DNA from: Microcaldota archaeon
GTDB lineage: Archaea > Micrarchaeota > Micrarchaeia > Anstonellales > Anstonellaceae
NCBI GenBank assembly: GCA_026413765.1
Contig: JAOAKI010000001.1
Coordinates: forward strand, 70,325 to 134,324
Direction: 5' to 3'
Length of the DNA stretch: 64,000 bases
Below are positions 52,136-61,426 of this stretch, piece after piece. The translations under genes and the position numbers were made by a program. Position 1 is the stretch's first letter. The number at the start of each line of letters is the position of its first letter. A model generated the notes under the pieces. It was not told the DNA's origin. It made no database searches and saw only the letters and a list, made by a program, of their open reading frames with translations.

Positions 52136-53533
52136 TCACACCAGCTTGCTTATTCCAAATACCCTTGGTTCGCCTCCTATCAAAATCGCAAAATCTTTCA
52201 GGAGCGTCATTGTAATGATAATCTCGATTACTAAAAACAACATCGACATAATTGTAAATTGCATTGCATCCATAATTAATATCTCTATCTCCTTGAACAT
52301 TGCCACAGATGCTGCAGGTGGCAGCGGAAATGCAAAAAGCAAGATATTCCTTCCTATACTCTGCATCCTCCTTGCAAGCTCATTTTTTGCATCTTCCATC
52401 ATTTTCTCGGTTTTTGTCCATTTCTCATTGCTGGCGCTTCCACCGCCATAGACCTCCAAGAATACTCTATCATGGGTTTGGGCAGCCTGTTTTAGCGCTT
52501 CGTTGATTTCATCAGCACTCTTTCCATAGCACAAAGAGAAAATAGAAGAGTATTCTCTAAAGTCAGTCAGTGGCGTAGTGCAAACTTTGCTGCCTCCTTG
52601 CTCATACCTGCAATTTCTTGAACAGCACTCATCATCACTTGTGCAAGGCTGGCCATTTGTAAGACAGGCTGGGCCCCCAGGCTGCGGCATCGGATTAGCA
52701 ATCATTTCCCATATTTGTTGATTTATGAGTATGCTGATCGGGTAAATGAAATATCCTGCAAACGCCACCGCAAGTATTGTAGAGCCTGTTTTTCTTGTAA
52801 ATGGGAATGCTCGCAAAATAAGCCCGATCGGCATAAACACAGTAAGAGCGTTCTCCTCAATAAAGGTAAGCAATATTTTTTGTGCCATTATGCTGCCTAG
52901 TGCTGCGCCAACAACATCAACAAGCAGGGTGTGAATGTCGGATATTGGCACCATCGCAATCCAAGGGGCAATACCAAAAGACACATCAATAAAGGGATAA
53001 ATGATAGGCATTCTCAATCCGGTAGAAAGGCCAGAAAGAAGACCAATTACAACCTCAGTCATCATTAGTGACATATAGCCAAATGTCAATTTTCGCATTA
53101 TGACGCCATCAGCCCCAATAATCATGAATGGAGGGGTAGAGGAGGTTATGATGCCTGGTCTGCAGCCAAGAAAATAATCAGCATGGCCATATGCGATGTT
53201 TCCGTTTCTCCATCTTCCATTCTCAAATGGCCCATGCTTTATCTTCCACTCTTCGCAAACTTGAGTTGGCGGAACTCCGCTTAGCATGAAGCCTTCGGCA
53301 ACCTTGTCAAATACGCTTCCAGGAGTGGCCAAGACATAAACTATCAGCAATATGATTGCGCTTACAGCAAGCTCGCCAGTCTCTGCTTTTGCGAACGCCT
53401 TTATTGATGAATTAGACAATGCCTCCCCAACAATAAAAGATAAAGACACAATTGCCACGCCAATAGCAAACGCAATCCCTATCATCTGCCAAGGCCAGCC
53501 AGCAACTACTACTTGAAGCAAATATTCTATCAT
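52136..53533 (-). CDS. Polytopic membrane protein of the six-paralogue array, copy 1, with a knottin-like loop
   Basis: The 465-residue protein has helices at about 15-37, 54-70, 155-195 and 225-272, then a second group near the C-terminus. The signature MPIGLILRAFPFTRKTG is at residues 234-250. After it, residues 290-318 form a cysteine pattern C-x6-C-x5-CC-x3-C-x9-C, as in inhibitor cystine knots. A long helical external segment follows. It is the promoter-proximal copy, with GGTGAAGGCAAA before the ATG, and it has a TATA-like CTATAAAAAT upstream. Confidence 0.85.
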   Translation of the reverse strand: MIEYLLQVVVAGWPWQMIGIAFAIGVAIVSLSFIVGEALSNSSIKAFAKAETGELAVSAIILLIVYVLATPGSVFDKVAEGFMLSGVPPTQVCEEWKIKHGPFENGRWRNGNIAYGHADYFLGCRPGIITSSTPPFMIIGADGVIMRKLTFGYMSLMMTEVVIGLLSGLSTGLRMPIIYPFIDVSFGIAPWIAMVPISDIHTLLVDVVGAALGSIMAQKILLTFIEENALTVFMPIGLILRAFPFTRKTGSTILAVAFAGYFIYPISILINQQIWEMIANPMPQPGGPACLTNGQPCTSDDECCSRNCRYEQGGSKVCTTPLTDFREYSSIFSLCYGKSADEINEALKQAAQTHDRVFLEVYGGGSASNEKWTKTEKMMEDAKNELARRMQSIGRNILLFAFPLPPAASVAMFKEIEILIMDAMQFTIMSMLFLVIEIIITMTLLKDFAILIGGEPRVFGISKLV

Positions 53534-53566
53534 TTTGCCTTCACCGTTTAAAGGCGCCCTATTTGT

Positions 53567-53592
53567 ATTTTTATAGCATAATTTTATATATA
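53567..53592. promoter_or_regulatory. Divergent promoter pair between the array and the giant protein
   Basis: The 80-base gap holds a minus-strand TATA-like TATAAAAAT (53567-53575) and a plus-strand TTTATATATA (53583-53592). The plus one is about 22-31 bases from the ATG at 53614, which lacks a ribosome binding site and would be leaderless. The minus transcript would carry a short leader with GGTGA. Confidence 0.5.
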
Positions 53593-53613
53593 CATTAAAC
53601 CCAAAATTAAATC

Positions 53614-56600
53614 ATGGCGACAAAGAGCACTCATGCATTTCTAATTATAATTTTTATATTGTCTGCCTTTGTTCAATGCTCTTTTTCGTTCGAAGTCGTC
53701 AGCGAAGGCAAAGACAAGACTTTCATTGAGCTTTCAGTTGAAAATAAAACAGTCATCGCAAAGATTTCTTACTACAATCTCAGCTATTACAGCAAGCAAA
53801 TGCCGCAAAACTACCCGAATATAGACCAACGACTTGGGACACTGCCACCCGAATTCTTCCAGCCCCCCTCTCGCCCTTATTCAGAAGAGTTTTTCAGGGT
53901 CAAGAGGGAAAACCTTTCTAATGCTTCCATTTATTTTGTTGTGCTCTACAATGGTCAGCAACTGAATATAACAGACGAAAATGGCAACGAAAAATGCTCC
54001 CCTGCTCCAAAAACAGACGAAGCAGGGAAGACAAACTGCACTGTCACTCACTTCCTTTTTGGTGGTCAGGTTAAGGAGGTTGATTCTGAAAAAAGCTGCA
54101 TACTAGTAAAAGCGTCATTCCTTGGCGAGCAGATAGACAAGAAAACCTATAAGCCAAGCTCTCAGACAGTAATTCTCTGCCCAAAGCCATCTGCCTCTGC
54201 TCTTTCACGATTTGGCAGCAGCTTGGCTCTAATACTTTCATCAAACAATCTCTTCATCAACAGCTTATGCTTCCCATTAGCCTTGCTTTTATCTTTACTG
54301 ATTGCTGCAATGTATTATGCTGGAAGAAACCCGCTTTCTCTTTTCGACTTGACTACTCCAAAACTCCCGCACTTGCGCTCATTCAAGATGAAGTCAAAGG
54401 CTTCTCCTCAGATGATGAGGTCAGTAGCAAGAAAATATGCCCAACTACAAGTGAGGGCAGCAAAAAGCGCATCTAAAGCCTTAGCCGAAGTCATAAGAGT
54501 GAGAGGAAAATATGAAGGCAAAAGAAAAGAAGAGATACTGCTTGAAGTCTTAAAAGCAAAAGCCAAAGTTCACCACCTCTTTCATGACTTGAAGCATTCA
54601 ATAGAGGCTTCAAAGGGCAAAGGCCTTACGGATGCCCAAATTCGCAACTTTGAGAGGCGACTTGCCGCTCTTTTTGGCACAGCTCCAGAAGGAAGAAGGG
54701 CATTCAAAATCTGGAAAAAAAATGTGGAGATGACACTGCCATTCATCCAGCTTTACAACGCTGCATACCAGACCTATTCGATGACTGCAAGCGGTCGTGG
54801 GCTTTCAAATTCACTGGTATCAAGGGCAATTGTTACACCACTTTTCAATAAGTTGACAAAGGTCAGCGTTTACTTGGAGGAATTGAAAGGAATAAGGGCA
54901 ATAGGTAAAATCCCAATAGTCAAGAACGTAATCAACACGCCAACGCGTATATTTGATGCAATTGCCCAGCACCGCTCCTCTCGTTTGGGCGCGCTTAATT
55001 TGAGGAGGGAATTAATAGGTGGCGCGGTTTACACCATCCTCAATAGGCTCAACATGGTGGACAAAGCAAAAAACTTCATGCAAAAGTCAGGAATAGAAGC
55101 GTTCTTCAAATGGACACATAAGTGGAGTTTTGACAGCTTTGTTGCCAAGCACGATTTGTATAACCGAAAATTCAGGGAACTTTACGACCCTGTGGAAAAT
55201 GTCCGAAAGCTCTCAATTGACGCATACAATATTGCATACCACGACCTTCTAAGAAAGCTCACCTTTTCGCTTCCGACTAAAATGACGATGGGCGAGATTC
55301 TTGTTTCCATGCAAAATTCTATAAAAGACAAAAAAAGAAACGATCAACTCAAAGATGATTTTAGAAAATTGATCGATGCTTTGGAGAACAATCGGAATAT
55401 CAACCTTGATACTGTTTTGAAGATCGCGCGTGAGCTTAAACTTTCAGAAAAAGACGTCTCTTTTATAAGGAGAGTAGTTGAGCTGCAAGATCAGTGGGGC
55501 AAGATCCAGCAGGCGCTTGAGGCGATAATGAATAAGCCATACGAAAGCCACTATTACAGATTGAAAGCACTCTATGATTTAGCAGTCAAGTACGGTATTG
55601 ATTTAAAATTGGGTGAGGATCTCAATAAATGGAAGGACTACGAGGAAAATGTGATTAGGAAAATAATGCTTGCCCGGATGGAAAACGGCACCTATAAGCC
55701 AATCACATGGGCTGATGTCCGAAATGAGTTTAGAAGTGGCGCATCGACTCGTGACATTCAAACCAAATTCGGTGGTATTGTCTCAAAAGCAGAATACGAA
55801 AGGAGGATGCTTGAGCTGCGCAACAGGGTTCTCTCCTCCACAGATGCAAAAACCTTAAAGGACAATACAATCGGCACAATCCTCACTATCAGAGACAGCA
55901 TCAATGCCAAAATAAATTCCACAGGTCCAACCACCCTTTTTTCCCATATCTATGCAGATGCGCTAGGCTCAAATCCCACGGCATTCTACTTGAACAGGCG
56001 CCTTGCTGAGTTAGGGCTTGGTGACATCAAAGTCAAGAACTTGGACGAATTTGAGATCTTTTTCTTCCGAGGGACGATGTCAGAGTCATTGCGCAGGCGC
56101 CTTGAGAGGATCGCTGCGGATAATAAGCGAACGGTGGATGACCTGCTTAAGGATATCATGGTTGAGGCCTTAAGGTTCCAAGTCTCTGCAAATATTGCAA
56201 ATATCAGGATTGCTGAGCTGATTTTTGGAGACACAGCTTCCCGCAAGAGCGTCTTTTCGGACATCTTCGGTAGCCGAGCAGAGAAACAGATGAAAGGGAT
56301 GATTAAACTTCACGAGCAACTCGAATATTCATTTCAGAGGATATCGTTCAATTATTCACCTTATGATTTGCAGAAAGAGGCACTGTTCAACCAATTGAGG
56401 GTTTCTGAGCGGTCGGCAGGTTTCTTCATCTGGGGCACCAAACGCGGCGGCAGCAATGCAGACAGCGTGATGTGGCTTTTGGATTCGACCTTCAAGCACA
56501 ATGCTGATGCAGTCGGCATGTTGAGAGCCTTCTACAACAATCTCATCAACCGCGAAAGCAGATTCTATGACGAAAAATTTGCGCAAAAGATAAAAGAAGG

Positions 56601-59217
56601 CGATTTTGTTTCAAACTATGATGCACTTCGCGCAAGGGGATATAACTTTTTGGATGTCCGGAACGGCCTTGGCATCCTGCTGAGAGGCGACAAGAAAGGT
56701 AATCTGCCTTTGTTGGAATATGACCCGACCATACTTTCTCAATATCGTTACAATTCCGAAATCGTAAAGAAAGGCGAAGTGCGAGACCTTGGGGCACTGT
56801 TTGCAAGGATAGCAGACTCTCCTTACGTTTATTTGCCTTCAGGTGTGGTGGTGCTTTCAAAATTCACAGATTCATCTGGCAGGATCAGCTGGTTATACGG
56901 TGCGCCTCTGAAATCCAAAGAAGTGGAAAGAGTGTACAGAGAGGCGCTGCAAGACCCCACTTTCAGCCGAACTTCTGAACTATCCAACAAGCTTGTAGGT
57001 TTTGATAAAGACGGCAACTACCGTCCGTCTACCCAACTTATCAAAGTGATCTACGCAAAAGACTTGCAGGAGATCAAAAACAATCCAGACAATTTCTTTG
57101 GATATGTTTCACCCTTTGAAAAATTCAGGAGCAGGATACGTACTGGGCTTCACAAACTTGGGGAGCTGTTTGGCGAGATGTATTATTCTGCGACCGACTA
57201 CCGTGCATCACAGCTTGAAAAATGGTATGCTGCCCAATATCAGATGCGCATGATTCTTGATTCTTATGAGCGCTCTTTTGCCCGTTACATGACGCCTGGC
57301 ACCAAAAGATATGATCCGTCATCTTATATTGAGGATTTGAAATCAGAGGGCCTCAAAACAAATGACCAGCTGCGCATTCGCGTAGCAAACACAATGGAGA
57401 AATTGAAAAGAGGGGAAGGGGGCTGGCTTGACACATTGCGCGCCACTTTTGATGGCTTTAGAAGAAATCTTGCTGCCAAAATAGTCAACGAAGTTGCCGA
57501 GGCGGAATCTGCCTGGTATGCCGCAAAGCTTGAGCTGAGGGCAATCGAGAAGCTGAAAAATGAAGGGGCAATTACAAAAGATGAATATAAGACTCTAAGA
57601 GAAGAAGCACTCTCTAAGATCAGCGGCCTTAAAGAGTCGTACAAAGAGCTAAAAGAAGAGTACAAGCAATACAACGAACTGGCGCGCTATTGGGCAAGCA
57701 GCCACGACAACACTTACGGAACCGCAAGAAACATTTTCAAGGTTCTGCCCGTCTTTACCTCAATTTTTGACAGCAAATTTGTTCAAGGTGCAAAAATAGA
57801 TTATTATTTCATTACCGAATCAAGCGCAATGAGGGATCCGCGCACAGCGACAGGCGCAGGCGTTGGACTTGACTATTCGTTTTATGTCGGTTACCAAACC
57901 GGTCAGACGGTCTATGAAAGGCCAAGATTCTGGACGACAAACGCATTGTGGGAAGAGCAGCTTCGCCTTCCACTTATGTTGTCTTATGCTGTCCACAAAT
58001 GGTTCTATCCTGCAGTAAGCCAGGCGACACGCGACAGAAGCCACTATCCTTCCTATCTTGAGATGGATGCTTTGTATCCAGGCAGGCCGCATAATGAAAG
58101 CCGACTCGGAAAGCATGATCTGTTCATGCCGATGGTCTTGGCTCCTCTAAGAAGGCATTACAGCTCAGATTATTGGAGAACGCGCTTCCAAGCTCTGCTT
58201 GATTTTTCAGGCGCATCCTCACTAATAGGGGCGTATTTTTCAACCTCTCCTTCTCAGACCGAGGCTTCTTTCTTTAGAAGAACAATGGAAAAAATGTTCT
58301 TGCCAAGTCCGCACTATTCAACTGAAGCGCGATTCTTGCTTTCTCAGAGGACATTAGACCAGTTCAAGATGCTTGATGAAGCAAGAGAAAAATATTCAGA
58401 AGTAAAAGAGGCAATCGATACATACATCAACTCAATTGATGGCTCTGAAGCACAAAGGAAAGCTTTAGAAACCATATCTAAATATGTAGAGATTTCGGAC
58501 CGAAGGCCAATTGGCGTCCAGCGTGGAGTTTCAGGTTCGGATATGGAGGAAGATGGCTCGCGGAATCGTTTCATGAACCTTTATGTTGGCTTCCACCAAA
58601 ACATCTGGAAGCCAACCGTTCCAGGGTTGATGGATACTGATCCGATCAGCGGCAAATGGAGGGCATTCCCGCAGACCGCTATGGAAGTCTACCGGGCTCC
58701 AGAAGAAAGCAAGCTTGACAATCTAAGGCAATTCAACCTGCCAACTTATGATGAAAAGACTGGCCGGTTTGTCTTGACTGAGCAGCTTCACAATTATGAT
58801 GACGCAATGCGGGAGGTATACAAGCGCGAAAGTACTCTTTTGATTCATTTGCTGAAGTACCAGCACGAGCTGCAAAGCTATACAATCCTCAACAGCCCAG
58901 CTGTTCTTGTCGCATCGCCTGGCATTGGTTCAGCTCTTGCATTCAACATTAGCAGATTTTTCCTAAGCAAGACTCGGCTCGGCTCTTCGATTACTGAAGA
59001 GGAAGCTTCATTCTCCGAGCGATTTTTCACCCAGAGTTGGTACAGTTCTATTGCAAAAAGATGGGCATTAGCTAAAAACTCTTGGAATGAATTATTAGAA
59101 AGCACGTTAATCTCTCGTTTATCTGGCGCTTCAAGGAAAAGCAGGCTAGAGGAAGATGCCTTAAAACTTGCTATTTACAGCTATAGCAATCTGTCTTCGA
59201 GAGGGTATCTATTATGA
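53614..59217 (+). CDS. Giant 1867-residue single-pass membrane protein, function unknown
   Basis: The protein starts with a signal peptide (about 8-25) and an external domain of roughly 175 residues (with several NxS/T sites and four cysteines at 128, 142, 162 and 189). One strong membrane segment follows at about 212-236. The remaining 1630 residues are cytoplasmic by the positive-inside pattern (RNPLSLFDLT after the helix) and mostly helical and charged, with Tyr/Trp-rich portions near 1430-1560. I see no known catalytic motif and no obvious internal repeat. It is divergent from the six-paralogue array and is followed by the lipoprotein with an ATGA overlap. Composition and length support a real gene. 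Confidence 0.9.
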   Translation: MATKSTHAFLIIIFILSAFVQCSFSFEVVSEGKDKTFIELSVENKTVIAKISYYNLSYYSKQMPQNYPNIDQRLGTLPPEFFQPPSRPYSEEFFRVKRENLSNASIYFVVLYNGQQLNITDENGNEKCSPAPKTDEAGKTNCTVTHFLFGGQVKEVDSEKSCILVKASFLGEQIDKKTYKPSSQTVILCPKPSASALSRFGSSLALILSSNNLFINSLCFPLALLLSLLIAAMYYAGRNPLSLFDLTTPKLPHLRSFKMKSKASPQMMRSVARKYAQLQVRAAKSASKALAEVIRVRGKYEGKRKEEILLEVLKAKAKVHHLFHDLKHSIEASKGKGLTDAQIRNFERRLAALFGTAPEGRRAFKIWKKNVEMTLPFIQLYNAAYQTYSMTASGRGLSNSLVSRAIVTPLFNKLTKVSVYLEELKGIRAIGKIPIVKNVINTPTRIFDAIAQHRSSRLGALNLRRELIGGAVYTILNRLNMVDKAKNFMQKSGIEAFFKWTHKWSFDSFVAKHDLYNRKFRELYDPVENVRKLSIDAYNIAYHDLLRKLTFSLPTKMTMGEILVSMQNSIKDKKRNDQLKDDFRKLIDALENNRNINLDTVLKIARELKLSEKDVSFIRRVVELQDQWGKIQQALEAIMNKPYESHYYRLKALYDLAVKYGIDLKLGEDLNKWKDYEENVIRKIMLARMENGTYKPITWADVRNEFRSGASTRDIQTKFGGIVSKAEYERRMLELRNRVLSSTDAKTLKDNTIGTILTIRDSINAKINSTGPTTLFSHIYADALGSNPTAFYLNRRLAELGLGDIKVKNLDEFEIFFFRGTMSESLRRRLERIAADNKRTVDDLLKDIMVEALRFQVSANIANIRIAELIFGDTASRKSVFSDIFGSRAEKQMKGMIKLHEQLEYSFQRISFNYSPYDLQKEALFNQLRVSERSAGFFIWGTKRGGSNADSVMWLLDSTFKHNADAVGMLRAFYNNLINRESRFYDEKFAQKIKEGDFVSNYDALRARGYNFLDVRNGLGILLRGDKKGNLPLLEYDPTILSQYRYNSEIVKKGEVRDLGALFARIADSPYVYLPSGVVVLSKFTDSSGRISWLYGAPLKSKEVERVYREALQDPTFSRTSELSNKLVGFDKDGNYRPSTQLIKVIYAKDLQEIKNNPDNFFGYVSPFEKFRSRIRTGLHKLGELFGEMYYSATDYRASQLEKWYAAQYQMRMILDSYERSFARYMTPGTKRYDPSSYIEDLKSEGLKTNDQLRIRVANTMEKLKRGEGGWLDTLRATFDGFRRNLAAKIVNEVAEAESAWYAAKLELRAIEKLKNEGAITKDEYKTLREEALSKISGLKESYKELKEEYKQYNELARYWASSHDNTYGTARNIFKVLPVFTSIFDSKFVQGAKIDYYFITESSAMRDPRTATGAGVGLDYSFYVGYQTGQTVYERPRFWTTNALWEEQLRLPLMLSYAVHKWFYPAVSQATRDRSHYPSYLEMDALYPGRPHNESRLGKHDLFMPMVLAPLRRHYSSDYWRTRFQALLDFSGASSLIGAYFSTSPSQTEASFFRRTMEKMFLPSPHYSTEARFLLSQRTLDQFKMLDEAREKYSEVKEAIDTYINSIDGSEAQRKALETISKYVEISDRRPIGVQRGVSGSDMEEDGSRNRFMNLYVGFHQNIWKPTVPGLMDTDPISGKWRAFPQTAMEVYRAPEESKLDNLRQFNLPTYDEKTGRFVLTEQLHNYDDAMREVYKRESTLLIHLLKYQHELQSYTILNSPAVLVASPGIGSALAFNISRFFLSKTRLGSSITEEEASFSERFFTQSWYSSIAKRWALAKNSWNELLESTLISRLSGASRKSRLEEDALKLAIYSYSNLSSRGYLL

Positions 59218-61421
59218 GGCTACTGCTTGCGATTGCTGTGCTTTTTTTCTTTTTTGGCTGCACTCTCAACGTTCCTGCTTCCGAAAAATTTGCAGCCTCC
59301 ACTCTTGCAGTCGGCAGGTTTTCGCCTGCAGATGAGATGGTCTGTCAGCCACTCAATGACTCAAGGCCTTGCTACTGCATGGTCTGCGAAAACAAGACAA
59401 CTTGGTCATCCATCTTCCCTGAAAAGATGCGCAAGCTTATGGCTTTTTTCGATTCGACTTTGCACAAGGGTAATTGCACCTTTATGCACTGCAATATGAC
59501 TGATTTTGTCAACATCATAAGCGAAAAAGAGCGCTATCAGATGCGCTCATTCATGCTCGGAATCGGTCCCTCCGCAAGCGCGGTTGATAACGCAAATCTT
59601 TTCTGCAATTATTCTCTCCAGCTTTCTTTCAAATGGCTGAAAGGCTCTGTGTTTAATAGCCCAGAGATCCCAAGCCCGCGATCAGCAAAATGCTGGCTCG
59701 AGCGAAATATCCTCCCAGTCTACCTATATTACACCGAAGGCAAAAACATCGACGTATGGAGGACTGCCCAGATTGCGCAAGCATTCAATGATGTTGGGCC
59801 GGTGCTTCTTTCCACCGAAGTCTGGTTCGATCCAAATGATCCTCAAGCAATCGAAGGCATCAAAGGACAAATTGACGCAATAAAAGCAAATTGCAACAGC
59901 TGTCTCGTCGTTCTCATGCTGAACGGATCAATCCAAGATCGAAAGCTTGTCTTAGAGAAAATATTCGGTAGAGGGGACATAAAGACTGGAGCAGGATTCA
60001 GCCCATATTACCAGAAAGTAGATGTTGTCGGATTTGGTTTTCTTGCAAACGATTATCCAACCTGCAATCCAGTTGACGTCATTGGGGAGAACTTTCTTTT
60101 TTCAAGATTTGTTTTGAAAAAATACTCGAAGCCGACTCTTTGGGCGTATGTAGGAGTAAGTAAAGGAAATAATAGTTTTGGCACATGCAGCTGGGATGAA
60201 GAGGCAGTGCATAACTTTTATCAGCAGCTTTTTGCAAGCATCCAAGCAATGTCAAGCTCAGGGATTATTGGCGTCGGCTTCTATGAGTTTTCAGACTATG
60301 CAGGCCCACTTCCTTGCGACAACAAAATTCAGGGATGCGAGTTTGGCCTTTTGGATTCTTTTGGAAACCAAAAGCACCCAGCAATCAACACATGGTCTTC
60401 CCTTTGCCAGTATTTTGGCACTGTGCAGTTCAGAAGCCCGCTTATCTTTTCAAGAAATGGCTACGGCTCGGTTTGCGACCCTATGCAACTGCAGAATAAC
60501 AAGATGTTTACAGCGATTTCTTTTGAACTAAATAGCGGAAAGCCTCTGCCAAATTCTATTGTTCCTACAGCCCCAAAAGAAAAATATCTTCGCTGTAGCG
60601 ACATTTGTGTTTCCGACGTGCCGCTGAATGATTGGCAGATTTTCGACAACACTGGAGACACATTCGATTCTGCCCATTGCGATCTCTACCCATTCATAGA
60701 GGAATTAGCAGAAGAAAAAGAAATCAGCGCCTTGTTTTTCAGAGCAATAGTTGAGCAGGAAAGCAACTTCAACCCATACGCAGTTTCTTGCATAGACCAA
60801 AATTCGCCAAATTGCAATCCTGCAAACCTTTCTATTGCAGAGATTTGCCGGCTGGCAAACCTTTCTGATGACTGCGGCCAAGTGGTAGGCGGAGGCAGCT
60901 CCTGTCCGGCAGGCATGAAGCCGTGTGCATTTGGCATTGCGCAATGCATTGCTTACCCCGGCAAATATTATGTCCAGCGCGGGATTGACCTTCCGCTTGA
61001 AATCCGAAATTGCGGAAAAAGCAAGAAAGGCATAGATTACAATCCATTTGATCCGCAGGATAGTGTTTGCTGCGGAACTTCTGTTTTGAAATATTATCTG
61101 GACATTTCACCATCAGCAGGCAGAAACTTTGTCCAAAACAACTGGAACACGCTTACTTCCTGCCCGCAAGGCATCAAAGATGACAAGGAGTGGGTAGCTT
61201 ATTTCTTGGCTGCTAACACCTATTATGGCTATCCTAATGATTTTTCAGGCTTCCTATCTCAGCTTAACAATTGTCAAGGCCAACAAAATTACATTTCCTA
61301 TCTGAGAAGCAAGGGATACTCCTATGCAGCACGTGTACTTTCCCGCTACCTTGACGCTATAGACAAGTGCGGCTCGGATTGCCCTGGAAAAGCCGTACAG
61401 ATAGCCTCCAATCCTCCTTAA
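59214..61421 (+). CDS. Secreted lipoprotein with a lytic-transglycosylase/lysozyme-like C-terminal domain
   Basis: The 735-residue protein has a lipoprotein signal (FFFFGCTL, Cys16), a Cys-rich segment to about 165, then a possible TIM-barrel-like region (about 165-400, YLYYTEGKN..., VDVVGFGFL, GIIGVGFYEFSDYAGP). An SLT-type domain follows at about 495-720. In it, ALFFRAIVEQESNFNPYAVSC carries the likely catalytic Glu516, CAFGIAQ replaces GxxGLMQ, and long Cys-containing insertions separate motifs. Archaea lack murein, so the substrate may be pseudomurein-like, S-layer glycan or bacterial peptidoglycan. It is translationally coupled to the giant gene. Confidence 0.75.
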   Translation: MRLLLAIAVLFFFFGCTLNVPASEKFAASTLAVGRFSPADEMVCQPLNDSRPCYCMVCENKTTWSSIFPEKMRKLMAFFDSTLHKGNCTFMHCNMTDFVNIISEKERYQMRSFMLGIGPSASAVDNANLFCNYSLQLSFKWLKGSVFNSPEIPSPRSAKCWLERNILPVYLYYTEGKNIDVWRTAQIAQAFNDVGPVLLSTEVWFDPNDPQAIEGIKGQIDAIKANCNSCLVVLMLNGSIQDRKLVLEKIFGRGDIKTGAGFSPYYQKVDVVGFGFLANDYPTCNPVDVIGENFLFSRFVLKKYSKPTLWAYVGVSKGNNSFGTCSWDEEAVHNFYQQLFASIQAMSSSGIIGVGFYEFSDYAGPLPCDNKIQGCEFGLLDSFGNQKHPAINTWSSLCQYFGTVQFRSPLIFSRNGYGSVCDPMQLQNNKMFTAISFELNSGKPLPNSIVPTAPKEKYLRCSDICVSDVPLNDWQIFDNTGDTFDSAHCDLYPFIEELAEEKEISALFFRAIVEQESNFNPYAVSCIDQNSPNCNPANLSIAEICRLANLSDDCGQVVGGGSSCPAGMKPCAFGIAQCIAYPGKYYVQRGIDLPLEIRNCGKSKKGIDYNPFDPQDSVCCGTSVLKYYLDISPSAGRNFVQNNWNTLTSCPQGIKDDKEWVAYFLAANTYYGYPNDFSGFLSQLNNCQGQQNYISYLRSKGYSYAARVLSRYLDAIDKCGSDCPGKAVQIASNPP

Positions 61422-61426
61422 AAAAA

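Noticed and set aside
46492-53533. Assuming the six membrane proteins are a known transporter such as ABC permeases
   Set aside because: No EAA loop, no ATPase gene in the operon, and variable external Cys-rich loops unlike ABC permeases.
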